Assembly (NCBI GenBank): GCA_002633005.1
Contig: NMRA01000026.1
Location: forward strand, 662,734-726,733
DNA: 64,000 bases
Direction: 5' to 3'
Origin: Phoronis australis
Taxonomy: Eukaryota > Phoronida > Phoronidae
Of this stretch, positions 12,701-27,000 are shown piece by piece; position 1 is the first letter of the stretch, and the number at the start of each line of letters is the position of its first letter. The notes beneath the pieces were generated by a model that worked only from the letters and a program-made list of their open reading frames with translations, searched no databases and was not told the origin of the DNA. The translations under genes and the position numbers were made by a program.

Positions 12701-15700
12701 AGATTTTTCCTCTGGTGTGAAAGCTCAAATTTCACTGCCAGCTCAAACTCCGTTCAACTGAAAATTCTTGACGTAGGTTGGGATTCAAACGACTGACAAG
12801 TGCAAGTAGGCAGCACCAGTTATAAATCTTGCATATTCTCCTAGGAGTTCAAGGAGACAAAAGCATTTTGAAGTCTTTGTACTAATTCGGTCGATCTCTT
12901 CAGATTAGAACAGAAATACCTACTGAAGCCTCAATGTTGTTACAATGAAGTCCACTGTCGTCACATTAACTGGGTTATCTATTTACATTAGAAACTTGAT
13001 CAGCTTCACGACACCATGTACTTCTTCAACGCAATTTGTGCAAGAATCGCGACCATCATCAATGCTCAAAACTTATCCGAATTCTTTTTCATATGGAGCA
13101 GAGAAATTACTCCATTGACGATGACTTTACTGCTGGCTGAAATAAATTGCATTGTGGTGTACTAAAACTTTTTTTTTCCATTGTGTTAGGCTTCTAAAAT
13201 TGAACTCCTGGTAAGAAGTATTTTCCCCCCAAAGATCCTACCTTAAGATTTATCCAAAAAATGATTTAGTGTTTTCAGTTGAGAGGTGTTCACCTCAACG
13301 AAAACCAGTGGCATCTGGTGTTGACTGAATAAACTAGATATATCAATAATGCTTTTATATATTTACAAGATATTTTTAAAAGCATCTATGAACCGATCTG
13401 TAGTATAAGTCAGAGTGCTGCGGAGCTCTTTCCTCTGATTGACAGACTAGCCTTGGCTTTTTTGAAACAAAACAGTCTTATCATCATCACAGTTCCACGA
13501 ATCTATTTAATGGTTGACCGATTTTAGTCATTAATATTAAGTGAAAAGCTGTAGTCTTTCACAGCTGCTGGTCTAAAGAACAATATTTTACCGTTGAATA
13601 GACTCTACTCAAAAAAGTGTTTATATGGTTTTTCTCCTTTATTTCAAAAATAGAATATGGCCACAAGTTATTCTTTCACGTGTTCCGTAGCAAATTCTTT
13701 ATAAAGGCAAAGTTTGTTAAAACTTGCTCATTACTACAAGTCATCGGATAAAGAACCACTATCACAGCATCAGTTTCAGCCAAAGTAACATTTTTTTGAA
13801 AAGACGCACAAAGGCACGTAAGCAAGGTTTGAAATGTCGTGATTTGCCAAGCGATGAGTAAATTAATTCTACGTCATTGTCGTATTTTTGCTTGTCTCTG
13901 GTGGAGTTTCAGTTTTGAATAGTAAGTGAGCAACTACTCAACTTTTCAAAAACTAGACCACTGAGAACCAAATAGAGGGTATGTCTTTGAAGGCTCACTT
14001 TCACATGACAGAAACATTGAACCACTGCTTCTAAATTACCCATTTGTCATTCTTGTCCTTGGTCGGACTTTTTCTTGAAACCAAATACTTTCATGGTACT
14101 TAGAACAAAAGTTCAATCCACATTTTCCACGAAATTTATTTGAAAACTGCTATCAAAGACCGGTGACTTTTCCATTTCACTTGACTGTTTGTAGGATTCA
14201 GCAGCACAGTATAGAGATTGTGGCACCTTTTGTGAAGTACGTCTTTTTTGATCCATCCAACACGTTCTGTCCCCTGAAGTTGCACCTAGTACACGCAGTC
14301 ATGTCTACACCTGTATCGCATGCAGTAGTTGACCTCTTGACGCCACTTATGCCAGGACTTCAGGTATGTTTATGGTGAAAAATATGCAATAATAAAAATT
14401 CTACGATTTGCTGTTTCTGGATTTCTCAAAAGCTTTTGACAATGTTAAAAATACTTTTACCAAGTGTTGCTTGATGATGCTTTGTGATATGCTGAAAACA
14501 ATAAAAAAGCTGTTAGTAGGTACTTTTGATGAGAATTTCGACGAAATGAAATTCCACTTTTCCACCATACTGTGTCGTAAAGTGAACAATTTTTACCAAA
14601 TGCAAAATGGATGGAATTCACAGAACCTAACTTTATTTGCATAACTGCAGATTTTCAAACAGAGTTTGTGTATTCCAGTTGCAGACTGATACCATTGATA
14701 ATTCTTATCTTGTAATTGAGAATTATAGGTCATACGTTATTTTTCATTAACAGGACTTTCATTTTTTCAATCATGAAAAAAGAAATGAAAATATAAGTTT
14801 TGCCGTCGATAATAATGTGCGTCATTTCAATGGAGGCACGTGTCCTCAGCCGTACAACTTGTGTACAGTGATGTAAAATTGTGCGCATGACTGGTTCAGT
14901 GAAAAATGAACTCTATGCAGATGTGTGTATCTGTGTCGTAAGAATCAATAAAAATGGAACATTATGCAAACAAATGCATGTCAACATGGTCAAAGAAGTG
15001 GAAACTTAAATCAATAAAAATTTAACATGACGCTGGCTGTATCTTCTTCTGTGGTTGTAGTCTGGTGACGTTTACGTCACTATGACCAGTCTCAGGTGCC
15101 AGTTGGTAAAGTCTGGCTGCAGTGGTTGCGGCTATAATCATCAGGACCCAGTTGCATAAAAGTTATACGCCGTATAGCAGCAATGACGTTGCATTATCAC
15201 CCGTCACATTGTTATTGTTGAGCAATGCACCTGACACCATGCAACAATCAAACTCATCCAGTGTATAACTTTTGAAGCTTTATGCAACTCAGCCCAGAAA
15301 ATGGATTGATTCCAGCCAGGATGTGTTTCATGAAGTCAGAGTGGCTTGAGACTCGAGACAGAAATTTGGTCTCTCGCTTGCTCCACATTATTATGTCTGT
15401 AAAACAATTTAAATTTACTTTAACAGAAGAATAGTATCTGAGAATATATCCATGATTATTGAGTAAATTTGCAAATTTTATCCAGGCAGACTGGTATGGT
15501 AATAAAAACATGACTGGTCCATGACTGGTCCATGACTGGTCCATGACTGGTCCATGACTGGTCCATGACTGGTCCATGACTATGCTGTGTATTAGCCTTT
15601 GGCTAAAGCATTTTTATATTGTATTTTATTGTCTATAAATAATTAAAATTTTATAAATTATTATTTTTATTATTAGTATTGTCATTGTTATTATTTATTA

Positions 15701-18700
15701 TTTATTCAATAATTTTGAAGGACATTAGTCTTAAGTCACTTTTCTTGAAACACACCCCTGGACATATTGGCACAGCATTCTGCACTACAGTAGTACCTAC
15801 CACTGGTGTACAACTATTGTAGTGTCCCCCTTTGTTGGCTATACCTCATTCTCTTCACCTCGATTAAGGCTATGTGTAACTAAGTCACTTGATCTACAGC
15901 TTGAATTGAACATTGAGGATGGATACTTACAAGCACATGGGTGGTTAACCTGAGAGCCAGATGGTTGCGCCAACTGCTCATGACTTTGGAAACTTGAAAC
16001 TCAAATTTCAACACTGCGGTCTGTTTTTAATGCACTCCGTTGAGATAACAGAATACGATATTCACGATGACCGCAACTGCACTACCATTAGAAATTGATC
16101 TTGTTTCCAACATTTGAAGTCCTGCATTACTGTTCTGAATATCATTTCAGTAATTAAAACAAATTATGAGTAAGCACTCGTCCAAGCATTGAGTATGTTA
16201 TGGAAAAATTTTACAAGCTGTGGTGAGCTGTGGCCGCCTAACTGAAAATTCTCTCAAGTAGAGGGTTGGTGCTTTATCTGAGAATTTCAAAAGGAGGGAT
16301 TTGGCTGTTACGTGACAATGGCCGACAAGTGAAGGACATGTCACACCAAGTTAATGCTTTTCCATGCCCATGTTCTCCACCACAGCTACCATTAGCTAGT
16401 GTTATGAAAAGTATATTATCACCATTCAGATCAATGAAACACTTTGAAAATGAAAACAAAAATCAATTTTGGCAACTTTTTGTCCGAAATTGGTGAGATT
16501 TTGCCATTTTCTTCTTAAAGCTAAATGCATGTTTGACAGGCGTGCATTGTTTACAAGCACATTAAAGTCGTGTCCCGCACAATGAAAAAAGTGTAAAGTC
16601 TGTGGTAAAATTGATTTCAGGCAATCGTAAGTTCTATGTAATGGCATTTGCCTTTTACTTGCACTTACTTGTTAAAGCCTAACTTCAACGGAATTTTGTT
16701 ATTTTAGATATATTGGGCTAACCAGATAGTCCTAGCAAAGCCTTAGTAAAATAAAAAAATGCGAGTTCAATCACGCAAATGTAAGTCCGTCAAATGATAA
16801 ATGAAGTTACCTTTTTGTGCCATGTTGCGTCACCGCAAGATCCCAGCACAAACAACAAAAGGCCGATAACAGTTGCATTGATTAGGGGTCTGAATAGAAC
16901 CCCATTGCGTGTGGGTGCTTTTCGCAGCTGTTTGAATTAAAAGGTGATTCTCGTGGTGACGTAGACAAAAGCAAGCCAGTACGCCTAACTGTTCGTTACA
17001 TTTGACAATTTATGGCACTAGTGGGCTCAGAGCGATGCTCTTAACTGTAGGATACAAATTTACGTGATTGACTGTTCAAGATAGTAGAATCCTAGAACAA
17101 TGTCCATATTTGGCTCACTTTGGAATATCATATCTCAGAGAATGGCTGAAACTTTTAAATTGTGCACTGTTCTCCAAAATTCTGTGAAAAATTTGAGGAC
17201 TTTTATGACTTTTGTGGAAAAAATATAAAGTTGCATGAAACGAAAAGGAATTGACATTTTAGAAACTGCAACAACATTTTCGAGATCTCACCTTGAGCAT
17301 TTATATCAAAAGATTTTAATCGTGTTATTGATACCGTTGTTTTACAAAAGACACGGTCATGTGAACCAATTGAGGACAGACTGTTAAAAAGTCAAAAATC
17401 AAATTCTACAGATATTCTACTTTCAGAAAACATATACTTTTACTGAGTTAAGATCGGTAATTTTGTAGAATATACTTGGCTACGCAGGCCTATCATTAAG
17501 GTAACACGACATAAGTGTAATACTTTTTAAGTATCAACTGAAGATTATAATAAATAGCCGAAACCATGAGCAATCATGGTTATTACCGCGTACATAAAAG
17601 CTGAGGACATTTTGCCAAAGCAAGAGAGCAATAAATTTAAATGCCAGACATGCTAAGCCGAACCCGCCATAATGTGTTGTATGCTGTTAGGTAGACAAAT
17701 TTAATTTGAGTAACTATGATTGATTACCCTAAGGTCTGATTGATCAGCATCCTGAAAAAGAAAGAATAACTTGTCCGTCATATTGTGTATTCAGTTGGTG
17801 AGGTTCTCTTTTTTTCTTTTAGGTATCTGTTGGTCATTTCACTGATACACTTTGCATCATCGAAACTCTAGCAAAGGGTGTTTTGAAGTTGTACTTAGCA
17901 CAGAGAGACTGCAGACAGCGTCGAGGCCAGCTGCACACGCTCTCGTACCATCTGTTACTTCTAGCCGTAAAGATGGCCAAAGACGAAACGGATAATATTG
18001 GCCCACTGCGTCTCTTGCTCGAAATAGCTCATAGTTGTCCTGAAGTGAGTATGGCTGCTTCCAACTACCAACAGGTGGCATTATCTATGATGAAATGTGT
18101 CTCGTATGTGAACACTGGACTTCCCAAAATGATTCGTTTTGCATGAAATAAAATGCAAAAGAATGAAATGTGAGGCACTGAGATTTAATCTAATTTCAAG
18201 TGCTGATTTTTTTATGGTATCAAAAATTATAGAAGTGCTCTGAGAAAACTATTCCTAAATCTCAATTTATAAAAATGGCGACATTATTGTCAGTCAGCGT
18301 GTAAGCCGCCTAATCTTCACCCAGCCGTAGTTACCATAACAACACTTCTCATGATGCATTGCACTTGTGGTAACTATCTGTAAATGGTCGATGTTCCTAA
18401 TGTTATTGTTTCACTCTTGCAGGTTCTGCCATGTGATGATGCTGTTCTCCCTCTAGCCATCTTGTCCAAGTCTAGTCTTGCAAGTCATGGGTTCCACATA
18501 ATTTCCCTTCGTAAGTTAACTGCGTGGGGAGTTGAACAGGATTCTGCCTCTGTTTGTAACTCTGTGCTTGTCACACTGAACTCGTTCTCAGGAGATCCGA
18601 GTTTGTCCAAAATTCTCTATGAAGCGGTGCGAGGATGGATGGCAAAGGGAAATTTGGGCATGCATGTCTTTATTGCTGCACCGCCCATGAGGTGATACCC

Positions 18701-21700
18701 AAGAGTTCGGATACTTTGAGCATAGATCGACTAAATTTTGATAATCTGGTTATCTTTAATTTCCCCTTTGAAATATTTCCCCTCGGTATGAATACAATCA
18801 TCACACCGTTTTCCTCCACAACTACGCGCATTTCTGATACTCTTCTCACCTGATGTCCCTAAGTAACTGCGACAATTGCCTTTGAAACTCTTTTGTACAT
18901 TCAAAATTTTAACCCGCCTTCAGTCTAAACTTAAGGTTGGGGAATATCGGGAAAAAGTCACAGGAGGCGAGGTTTGATGACTACAATACTGTAAATAAGG
19001 TGTGGAATGACGATAGTATACGTAGAATCCAAGAACTCCTGGACAATGTGCGATGTGTGAGCAGGCGCATTGTCATGAAGAAGACCCCAGTCATTGTTTT
19101 CCCATTGTTCTGGTCATTTGCGGCAAATACTCTCCCCGCTAAATCGTTTAAAAAAATTGCACCAAAACTCCCCATTAATATTAATTGTCCCTTGAGGAAC
19201 AAATTCCTTCTTAACAATGCACAGTATATTGAAAAAAAAATCAACATGGACACCAAATTGCTTCAAACTTGGAATTAAGTGACTTATGTTGTGCAGAATT
19301 GTGGCCATTGTTGTTTAGTCTTGGGGGTCATAGTCAAAAATCCATGATCCATCACCAGCAATAATCTTAAAAACAAAGTCTGGGTCAGCTCTGACTTGTT
19401 TTTAGAGATCCTGGCAAGTCACACTGTGGCAAGTTTTCTTTGCTGGGCAATTGCAAATTTGGCAAAAATGTGCCTTATGTTCAATTTGTGTGACAAAATG
19501 CACTCTTGTAAGACATTCCTAATGAAACTGCAAATGCTGTGAGTGGTTCTTCGGCGTTCTTCTAGGATAATCATGTGCACTTTCTCAACAGTCTGTGGTC
19601 TTTGTCTCGCACAGTCCTCAGCATTGTCAACAAAAGCTTGACCCTCCTTGAAACGCCAACGCCCTGGTATTGGAACATGGCATATGATTCCTAACTTCCT
19701 GGAAATGTTGATATGTTGCAGCTGTGATGTTGCCATGCTGTGCTTAACTTGTTTTTATCCTCTCTAAAATTCAATCTTTTGTCCCAATGTTAAAGCAAAA
19801 ATGTGATGTACGTTCGTTGCCCCTGCTAATAGACCATTGCAGAATTACTGATTACGGCATAGCTACTTTTTACCTAAACATTCATGAAGTTCAGCGATGC
19901 ATGTGTGCTAAATGATTTACCATACTCACACACGCACACACACGCACATACACGCGTGCACACACACACACACACACACGAATTCGCGAAGAGCGACACT
20001 TGAGACTGCCAGACCACAAATTTCTCATGTTACTTCACAATATCCAAACTACCAACTGGGTAGCACCTTGCTCTGTGGCAAGGTCTCCAATGTTTATTCA
20101 GTTCTCCCTCGGTTCTGGCCATAAATAGATTCAGAGCGCTCGAGAACATAGCGATAACCACTTTGGTGTGACGGGACCTTTAGGTATCATCAAAATTGTA
20201 CAAAACTTGTGCCCAGGGCAAAGGGGGTTTGCGACATGCGTTTTTGATATTTTCTAAAACTGTGGATATCCACTTATCATAGATAACAGTAAAATATTTG
20301 TTATAGAACTCTTGATGAGGACGGAGCGGTCTACTTAAACATTTGTTTTGTATGCTTTGAGAATGCCATTCATTATCCGCAAACCCTCAACTACCATAAT
20401 CGTTCGGGTTAACGCCCATGCTCAGTTAACCGCCCACCCCCTACTTTAGGTGGATTTTCGATTAACCGCCCACTGCTCGGTTAAGCACCCCCCTGCGATT
20501 TTTGAAGATTTCCAGTTAAGCGCCCACCTCTCGGTTAAGCGCCCACCTCTCGGTTAAGCGCCCATCCCCGACTTTTAAAGAATAAAGATTTAGTGCCTAG
20601 TGCTAAGGAAACGCGCGATTCCCCGACTTTTAGAAAAAGATCAATGATCACAATGAGTGCAACGACACCGGGACTCCGAGACGGTGGTTTAGCAATCTGA
20701 ATTACAATACAGGTAACGAGTTATTGTCTTGGGTGATGAACTCACTTCAAAATATAATACTTGAACCTTTTTGTCACTTTATTTTCTTCCCTTGTTTGCA
20801 AAGTTTAAGAACGCCACCGGCGTCAAAACCTCCACTTTCAGCGACTTTGTCTGCCACGCTGAGTTTCCGTCTGCAGTGCACTAGATAAAACATATATTCG
20901 AAAAAATCAGGCCAGAGAAATGTGACAATGGTTTTGCCAACCCTCCAAATTCTATTAAGGTGGGAAGCTCTCGTATTGTGAAAAAATCTCACAACTCACG
21001 GAAAGATGTCAAATTCTCAATATTTTGATGAATATAATTGCCCGGTTATAGAGGATGTGGGGCGACCGAAGGGACAGTACAAGTGTCTTGCTGGGTTACC
21101 GATTTCGTTGCTGCCTGTCGATTTCTGAATTCAAACGTTGGGAATAATGTATGTTTGTGTATGATCTTGAATTATTAAAAAAGGGCTAGTCAAATTTTGT
21201 TTTTCGCTTATTGCATCTCAGTCAAACTGGTTAGCAGATTTAACTAATGTCGCTGGCTGTTCTTTACTATTTCTTGCGTCAGCCCCCACGTAAGCGTGAC
21301 TGTGTGAATTCATCATTTCCACATCCCCTTTTTAGCCATCCAGAATAATTTTGTTTATACATTGGCCATTTTCAGCCTGAACAAAAGTTCTTACCATTTG
21401 AGTCTGAAATATCTACGACGTAGAGTGCTTGACGATAGTGGTTTCACGCAGCTAGTTACAGGGATGGGCTTAGGGAGCATCGAGCCGGGAAATATGGGAA
21501 CAGACTTGACATCGCAGTTTTGGGGAACATTGGCAACGGAGAAATACCGTAAAGAACTGGGTCTTTCGTAACAACAGCTTAAAAGTACATAGTCACGCCC
21601 GTTTTTGTTACTTCGTCGGACTGTCGCTATGTGTGACTGATTTGTAGTGGTGCACGTGCGCAAGTTCCCAAACTTTGGAGTGCATGTTACCTTGACACGT

Positions 21701-23983
21701 GCGAGCTGAATACCGCCACTATCTTTGGCCATAAAAACGAGATGCGTATTGAGAGGCCGTTATATTACTTGATGGCATTTCCAAGTCACGATTGTGAGCT
21801 GACTGAGACATTGCGCGATAACAGCAGGGCCGAACAGTGCCGCAGTGATATAAATAGGATAATCTGCACATCTTGCATGAAAAATAAATTTTTTCCACCA
21901 CAAAGTTTGGTAAGGTGATCGTTTAGAATAATGAATTGAAACATTGCTGTTTTCTGACATTTTGTAACATATTTATGCAGTTGCTTGAAATTTTATTCTT
22001 GATCGACGACTGGCTCGACCACCCCCGATCCTTGTCTTACTTCTTTGCATAGCATGTTTGGCACAACGGCAAGAGAGCAATGCCGGGCTGTCGAGATAAG
22101 ACAGCTAGCCGCAGAACCATACACTGAAAATGTCATTGAGTCACGGAGTGTCGATTATAACATCCCAAACACAAAAAAGCAGCAGAGTTAAGTTTTTCAA
22201 ACTTTTATTACAACCAATTTTAAAACTGCTCTCTGACTCAGAACTTGACAGCTACATATAGTACGAGACTGTAACCATAAATTTGATGTCTGACCTCTGC
22301 AACACGTGAAGCTTGCACGCGCGCACTTAAGCAGGGTCACGTCTTGAAACAGTTTTAATTCTAGTGGAGGCTGCGAAGTCACTGGTCGTCTGCGCACCGC
22401 AGGACGGCACGGGGCTATTTCTGAGCAATTTTGTGAATTTAACAGTGAATGACTAATCTGAGGGCAAGAGAACCTTTGTTGGGATCATCTGCTGTTATGA
22501 CGTTTTCACAGTCATTTGGCGACGTGACGATGAAGCTCTTTGAAAAGGGCTACGCGTTCCGAGTATGATTATCGTGTCGCGATTTAGATCGCCAGGTAAG
22601 ATTAACCGCCCAGGGCGGTTGTCTGTCGTAATAAGCGCCCATGTTCGGTTAACCGCCCATTCCCTACTTTAGGTGGATTTTCGATTTAACCGCCCACTGC
22701 TCGGTTAACCACCCTCCCCCGATTTTTTGGATTCGCCAATTTAACCGCGCAGAGCGTTAACCCGAACGATTACGGGATGTGGCTGATTAGTTTAGTTTAC
22801 GGTGATAGTGGTTTAATTAGTTTGTTTCTTTGCCTTATCGTGACAAAAAATTCAAGATTCGTGATATGTTTGATATTTTTTATCCATCTGTGGTTCAGGC
22901 ATTCAAGTTTTTCATTCAGTATATTCGCCATGGAAGTGTATTAGCCTTGACCACTCTTCTTTTTTTCAGTAGGTCACATCTGTGTTTTCAATCACTTAAG
23001 TCGATGAGCTTAAGTTTTTCCTGGTTGTGTATTAAACACCTACTTCACATTACTCTCCAGTGCAGCACATTTTACCAGCAGTGCAGTGTCGCCTTCTGGT
23101 GGCCAGTTTACTACTGCCCCTTGTCAACATGTTGTCAGCCGCAAAAATGAAGTCTGAGCAGAGTGACGTCTGCTTCCGCTTAATCAAGGACGTACACAGC
23201 AGACTGGAACAGCTGCTTTGCCCTCAACAGGTAAATACAGGGAAGATGTACCTGGAATTTTTTCCTCATTAAAAATCCAATTATGGTTTAAATGCTATGT
23301 CATTTTTTCTCATCTTAATCTTTCTTTCAGTAAATTCAGAGATACAACTCGTGCTAAGCCATGTCGCTATCGCTTCAATTTTTTTAAAGCATATTTTGAA
23401 GATACTACCATGTGGACTTTTGTGTAGCATTTCAATCATTTCTCTTTTAGAGCAGAAAATTTTCAGGCTAAGAGCGTTCCAGTTTTGGCCCAAGATTTCC
23501 AAGCTTGACTCGCAACTTTTCCAACATGGTTCCTATCTTCGTTGCATCTTGTAGGTAGTGACACCTGGTGACCAGCCACCTGTAGATCTGTCTCCTGGAA
23601 ACTATGGGGTCGCAGTGAAACTGGCCGTCTGGCTTGACCAGCATGGAGAAGAAAGTGAAGCGTGGATGGTGGCGCTGTGTGATCACTCAGGCGAGATGAC
23701 GTCTCAGATCTCATCACCATTTGTTTCGCTGATCGTGACTGGTTTACTCGTATGTGCAGACAGTGTTCAACGGATGAAGGCTGCTCTGAACTGTTTGTGT
23801 GCAGTCGCGAAGTGCGATCCCACCCAGGTGCACATTTTCTCCCAAGTATAGATCCTCTTCAAAACAAAATCTTTTGCCAATTCATGTGTGTCGTATTTCC
23901 TCAACAAACCAAATTGCACTGCGCAAAGTGTTCTAAATTCGTAGTTGGCGAACATCTGCAATACCACTAGTATTGTGAGAGCA

Positions 23984-24027
<44 letters not shown>

Positions 24028-27000
24028 TATAGTGCCTGCCACTTGAACCACACTGGTGCTCAAGATGATGAGAGTTGGCAGGGAGAAAAAGCCATTTTGT
24101 TCATTCACCAACATTTTGAGACATTGAACTTTTTTGCGTAAATCATTTTAAAACTCTACAGCATGTGAATGGTAATCTAACGGCATGATAGTTGCCAAAA
24201 AATCAACAAAAAACACTGGGAGATCTCACTGTGTTAAATTACGAAGAATGCTAAATGCTACCCACCACCTACCCCAACGCCATCTAGTGACAAGACTGAA
24301 AATACGCCCATGGGCGTACTTTTGGGGTGGACTAGTTTTTGGAAATTCCCAGTACGTTGGACGGAAGCAGTCTGGCTTGAAATATTTATCGAGTGAGCAA
24401 ATGCCGGCATTCTTTGGGCCGAGAAATTTTGACCTGGGAAGTGAACACCGGTGTTGGTCGTGATTGGTTGAGCTACTTGTACGTCTTTCATTGCAGGCTG
24501 TTGATTTGCTGTCACTCATGTTGTACAAGTTAGAACACGAGACAGACCCTGAGTGCGTTCATCACATTCTATGTAGTATTCCCAGGCTGGCCACGCATAA
24601 AGTGAGTCTCATCAGGATGTTGGGTGTGTGTAACGCATTCGCTCATCTTGTTGGGTGTTGGGGTGTTTAGTGAAGACGTATCTACCGCTACTTTGAAGAG
24701 ATTTGACCCGCAAATGGGAATAGAAATATTCAGTCATGTATCACATTTTCAAAAATTTTGCTGGCATACATCAAGGAGGGAAAGTCACGCCCAAAGTTCA
24801 ACTCTCCTCTTGTGTAGGTTCAAAAAATGTATTTGACTGATTGGCCTAGTTTTCAAAATGTTAAGCCACTCAGTTAACGTTTCTGTGTAGAGGCAGATGA
24901 CAAAAGAGCAACATATTGCACCAATTCAGCTTGTAGTTTTCTTTGGTGTAACTAATTCTTTAGCATGTTATCAGTGGACAACTGTGGAGCAAGAGCCTTG
25001 CCTGCAGAACTTAGTGGATGCTGTGATATTTTGGATTGTGACTTGTAGTACCGATTTATGACCGAAAGTATGTCTATCATGGTCGATGCTCTGGCCATTT
25101 TTCATGGCTGGTTCTCTATTCTGTAGCTCCCTCTACTGTCTGTAAATATCATCGACCTTTTTTTCAAAACTTATCAAAATTTCTCTCATTTTGATTTCCA
25201 CATTGAGCTATTGTGATTTTTAGCTTACTTAGTTTGTAGAATTTTGTCATCGAATTGTTCAAGACCTGGTTGAATGATTATGTTTGATTAGAGATACAGT
25301 TTGGCGTCCATTTTTAGGTTTGTGTTCCTAAAGTCCTTCAAGCTTTACTGTCTCTGCGAAAATACGAGCCCCTGACCCCTTCCTGCTTAACGCACTTAAC
25401 TACCTTGTGGAGACTGGAAGACAGGTGTTACCCTCACCTCGCCCAGGTGTTGGCCGAGAAATGTCATCGTCTTGACAGGGCGAGTCAAGAATTGAAGATT
25501 AGTGTTGCCATGGCGCTGAAGGAAGTTTGTACTTGCAGGTACTTTCTTATAGTAACTGTTCATGCTAATCAAATACAAATAATTTGATGAAAAATATTTT
25601 TTTAATTAAAAAGTTAGCAGACTTGAATGGATATGTAATTAGAGTAGCTCTAGCAACAACTCGTTAAGAGTGATGACAGGTCAGGTAAAATTGATGGTGA
25701 CGGTCATGGTGAAATGCTTAAGAAAACAACAGTAAAAGTTCTCTAGTTTGGGACAGCCTCTGAGACTCGGGACTCAAGCCAAAATTGAATTTTCTTGGTT
25801 CTGAGGATTTGGGACATGGAAGATTTTGGTGTGCGTCATATTCTCAAATTATAGGACTCTGCATTTTGAATCTGTGGAGTCTGAAATTAGAGTTGATAGT
25901 TCGTAGCATTGTTGGAAATAGCCAAGTGTGTTGACCAGAATTCCCGAATTTGGCGCAGCCACTGTTGCCTTTTTCTAAAATTTGTTATAAGTTCCAACCT
26001 TGAGCAAAGTAATTAAAATTTTCACTGTAGTCGTGTTCATCTATAGATGGTAAACCACCCAAACTGTTTAAAAGAACCAAAATGCTGTAAATTTCAAATT
26101 GTTAAAAAATGTACTAGGTTCTAAGTAAAAATGAGTTATGCACTTCCTGTAGCTCTGCACTTCCTGTAGCCCCACACTTCCTGCAGCCCCACACTTCCTG
26201 TAGCCCCATACTTCCTGTTGCTCCACACTTCCTGCAACCCCACACTTTCTGCAGCCCCACACTTCCTGTAGCCCACGCTACCTGTAGCCCACACTTCTTG
26301 TAGCCCCACACTTCCTGCAGCCCCACACTTCCTGTAGCCCCATACTTCCTGTAGCTCCACACCTGCAACCCCACACTTCCTTTACCCATTGATGAGATAT
26401 ATCCAACTCCATTCACTACAGCAATGTTGGAAGCCTTTGGAAAATGAAAAATGGGCAATTATTTTTATCCGAAATTGGTAAGATTTCTGCATTTTGCCAT
26501 GTTATGAAGTGTGTCACTAGACTGTCATTGTGTGTGGTGGACAAAACGTCAGCACCACTTGCAATTCAAACAAGCATGAAGGGGGGGGGGCAATTTAAAG
26601 CAGTGTGGTTTTGCAGCAGGTTTAAAATCTTTGCGATCATCACACCACACTTGTTTTTAGAGAATGTTGAAATGGCTCACGCAACGAAGCAGCGTCAGGA
26701 AACATTTGTGGCTTTAAATGAAGTAAATTAATTAATCTACTGCTGTTGTATAAGGCAGGAAAAAGCTACATATGCCCTCTTTTTCATATCTCGTGGTTAT
26801 CTCTCTTGGTAATGCTGTGGAAGATAGTCATAGGGAGTGTCTCAGAAATGTTAAGATAATTACTCTGAAATGTATTAATAAGAGAAAATGGTTTTACTGC
26901 GGTTTTGTACTCCAGACATGTTTGAGTTTCTTTTACTTAGGAACAAAAATGCCAGTTGACTCCCATTTGCTAGGAAACAAAACGAATGTACTGTAGAAAA

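Larger units (their letters stand above)
14451..17822. other. FOCAD intron remainder
   Basis: Carries the palindromic MITE, the 11-bp minisatellite, the AT-rich tract and the dispersed repeat at 17095. The frame at 16266-16496 belongs to a short dispersed sequence (TTTTGTCCGAAATTGGTGAG) also seen near 26460 and is not a gene. Confidence 0.6.

Noticed and set aside
15254-15577. 107-residue minus-strand frame with DQSWTSHGPVM repeats
   Set aside because: Translation of the 11-bp minisatellite and MITE, not a gene.
18511-18692. Continuation of the open frame after FOCAD exon 18423-18510
   Set aside because: A perfect GTAAGT donor precedes it, similarity stops, and the next exon fits the phase only if splicing occurs at 18510.
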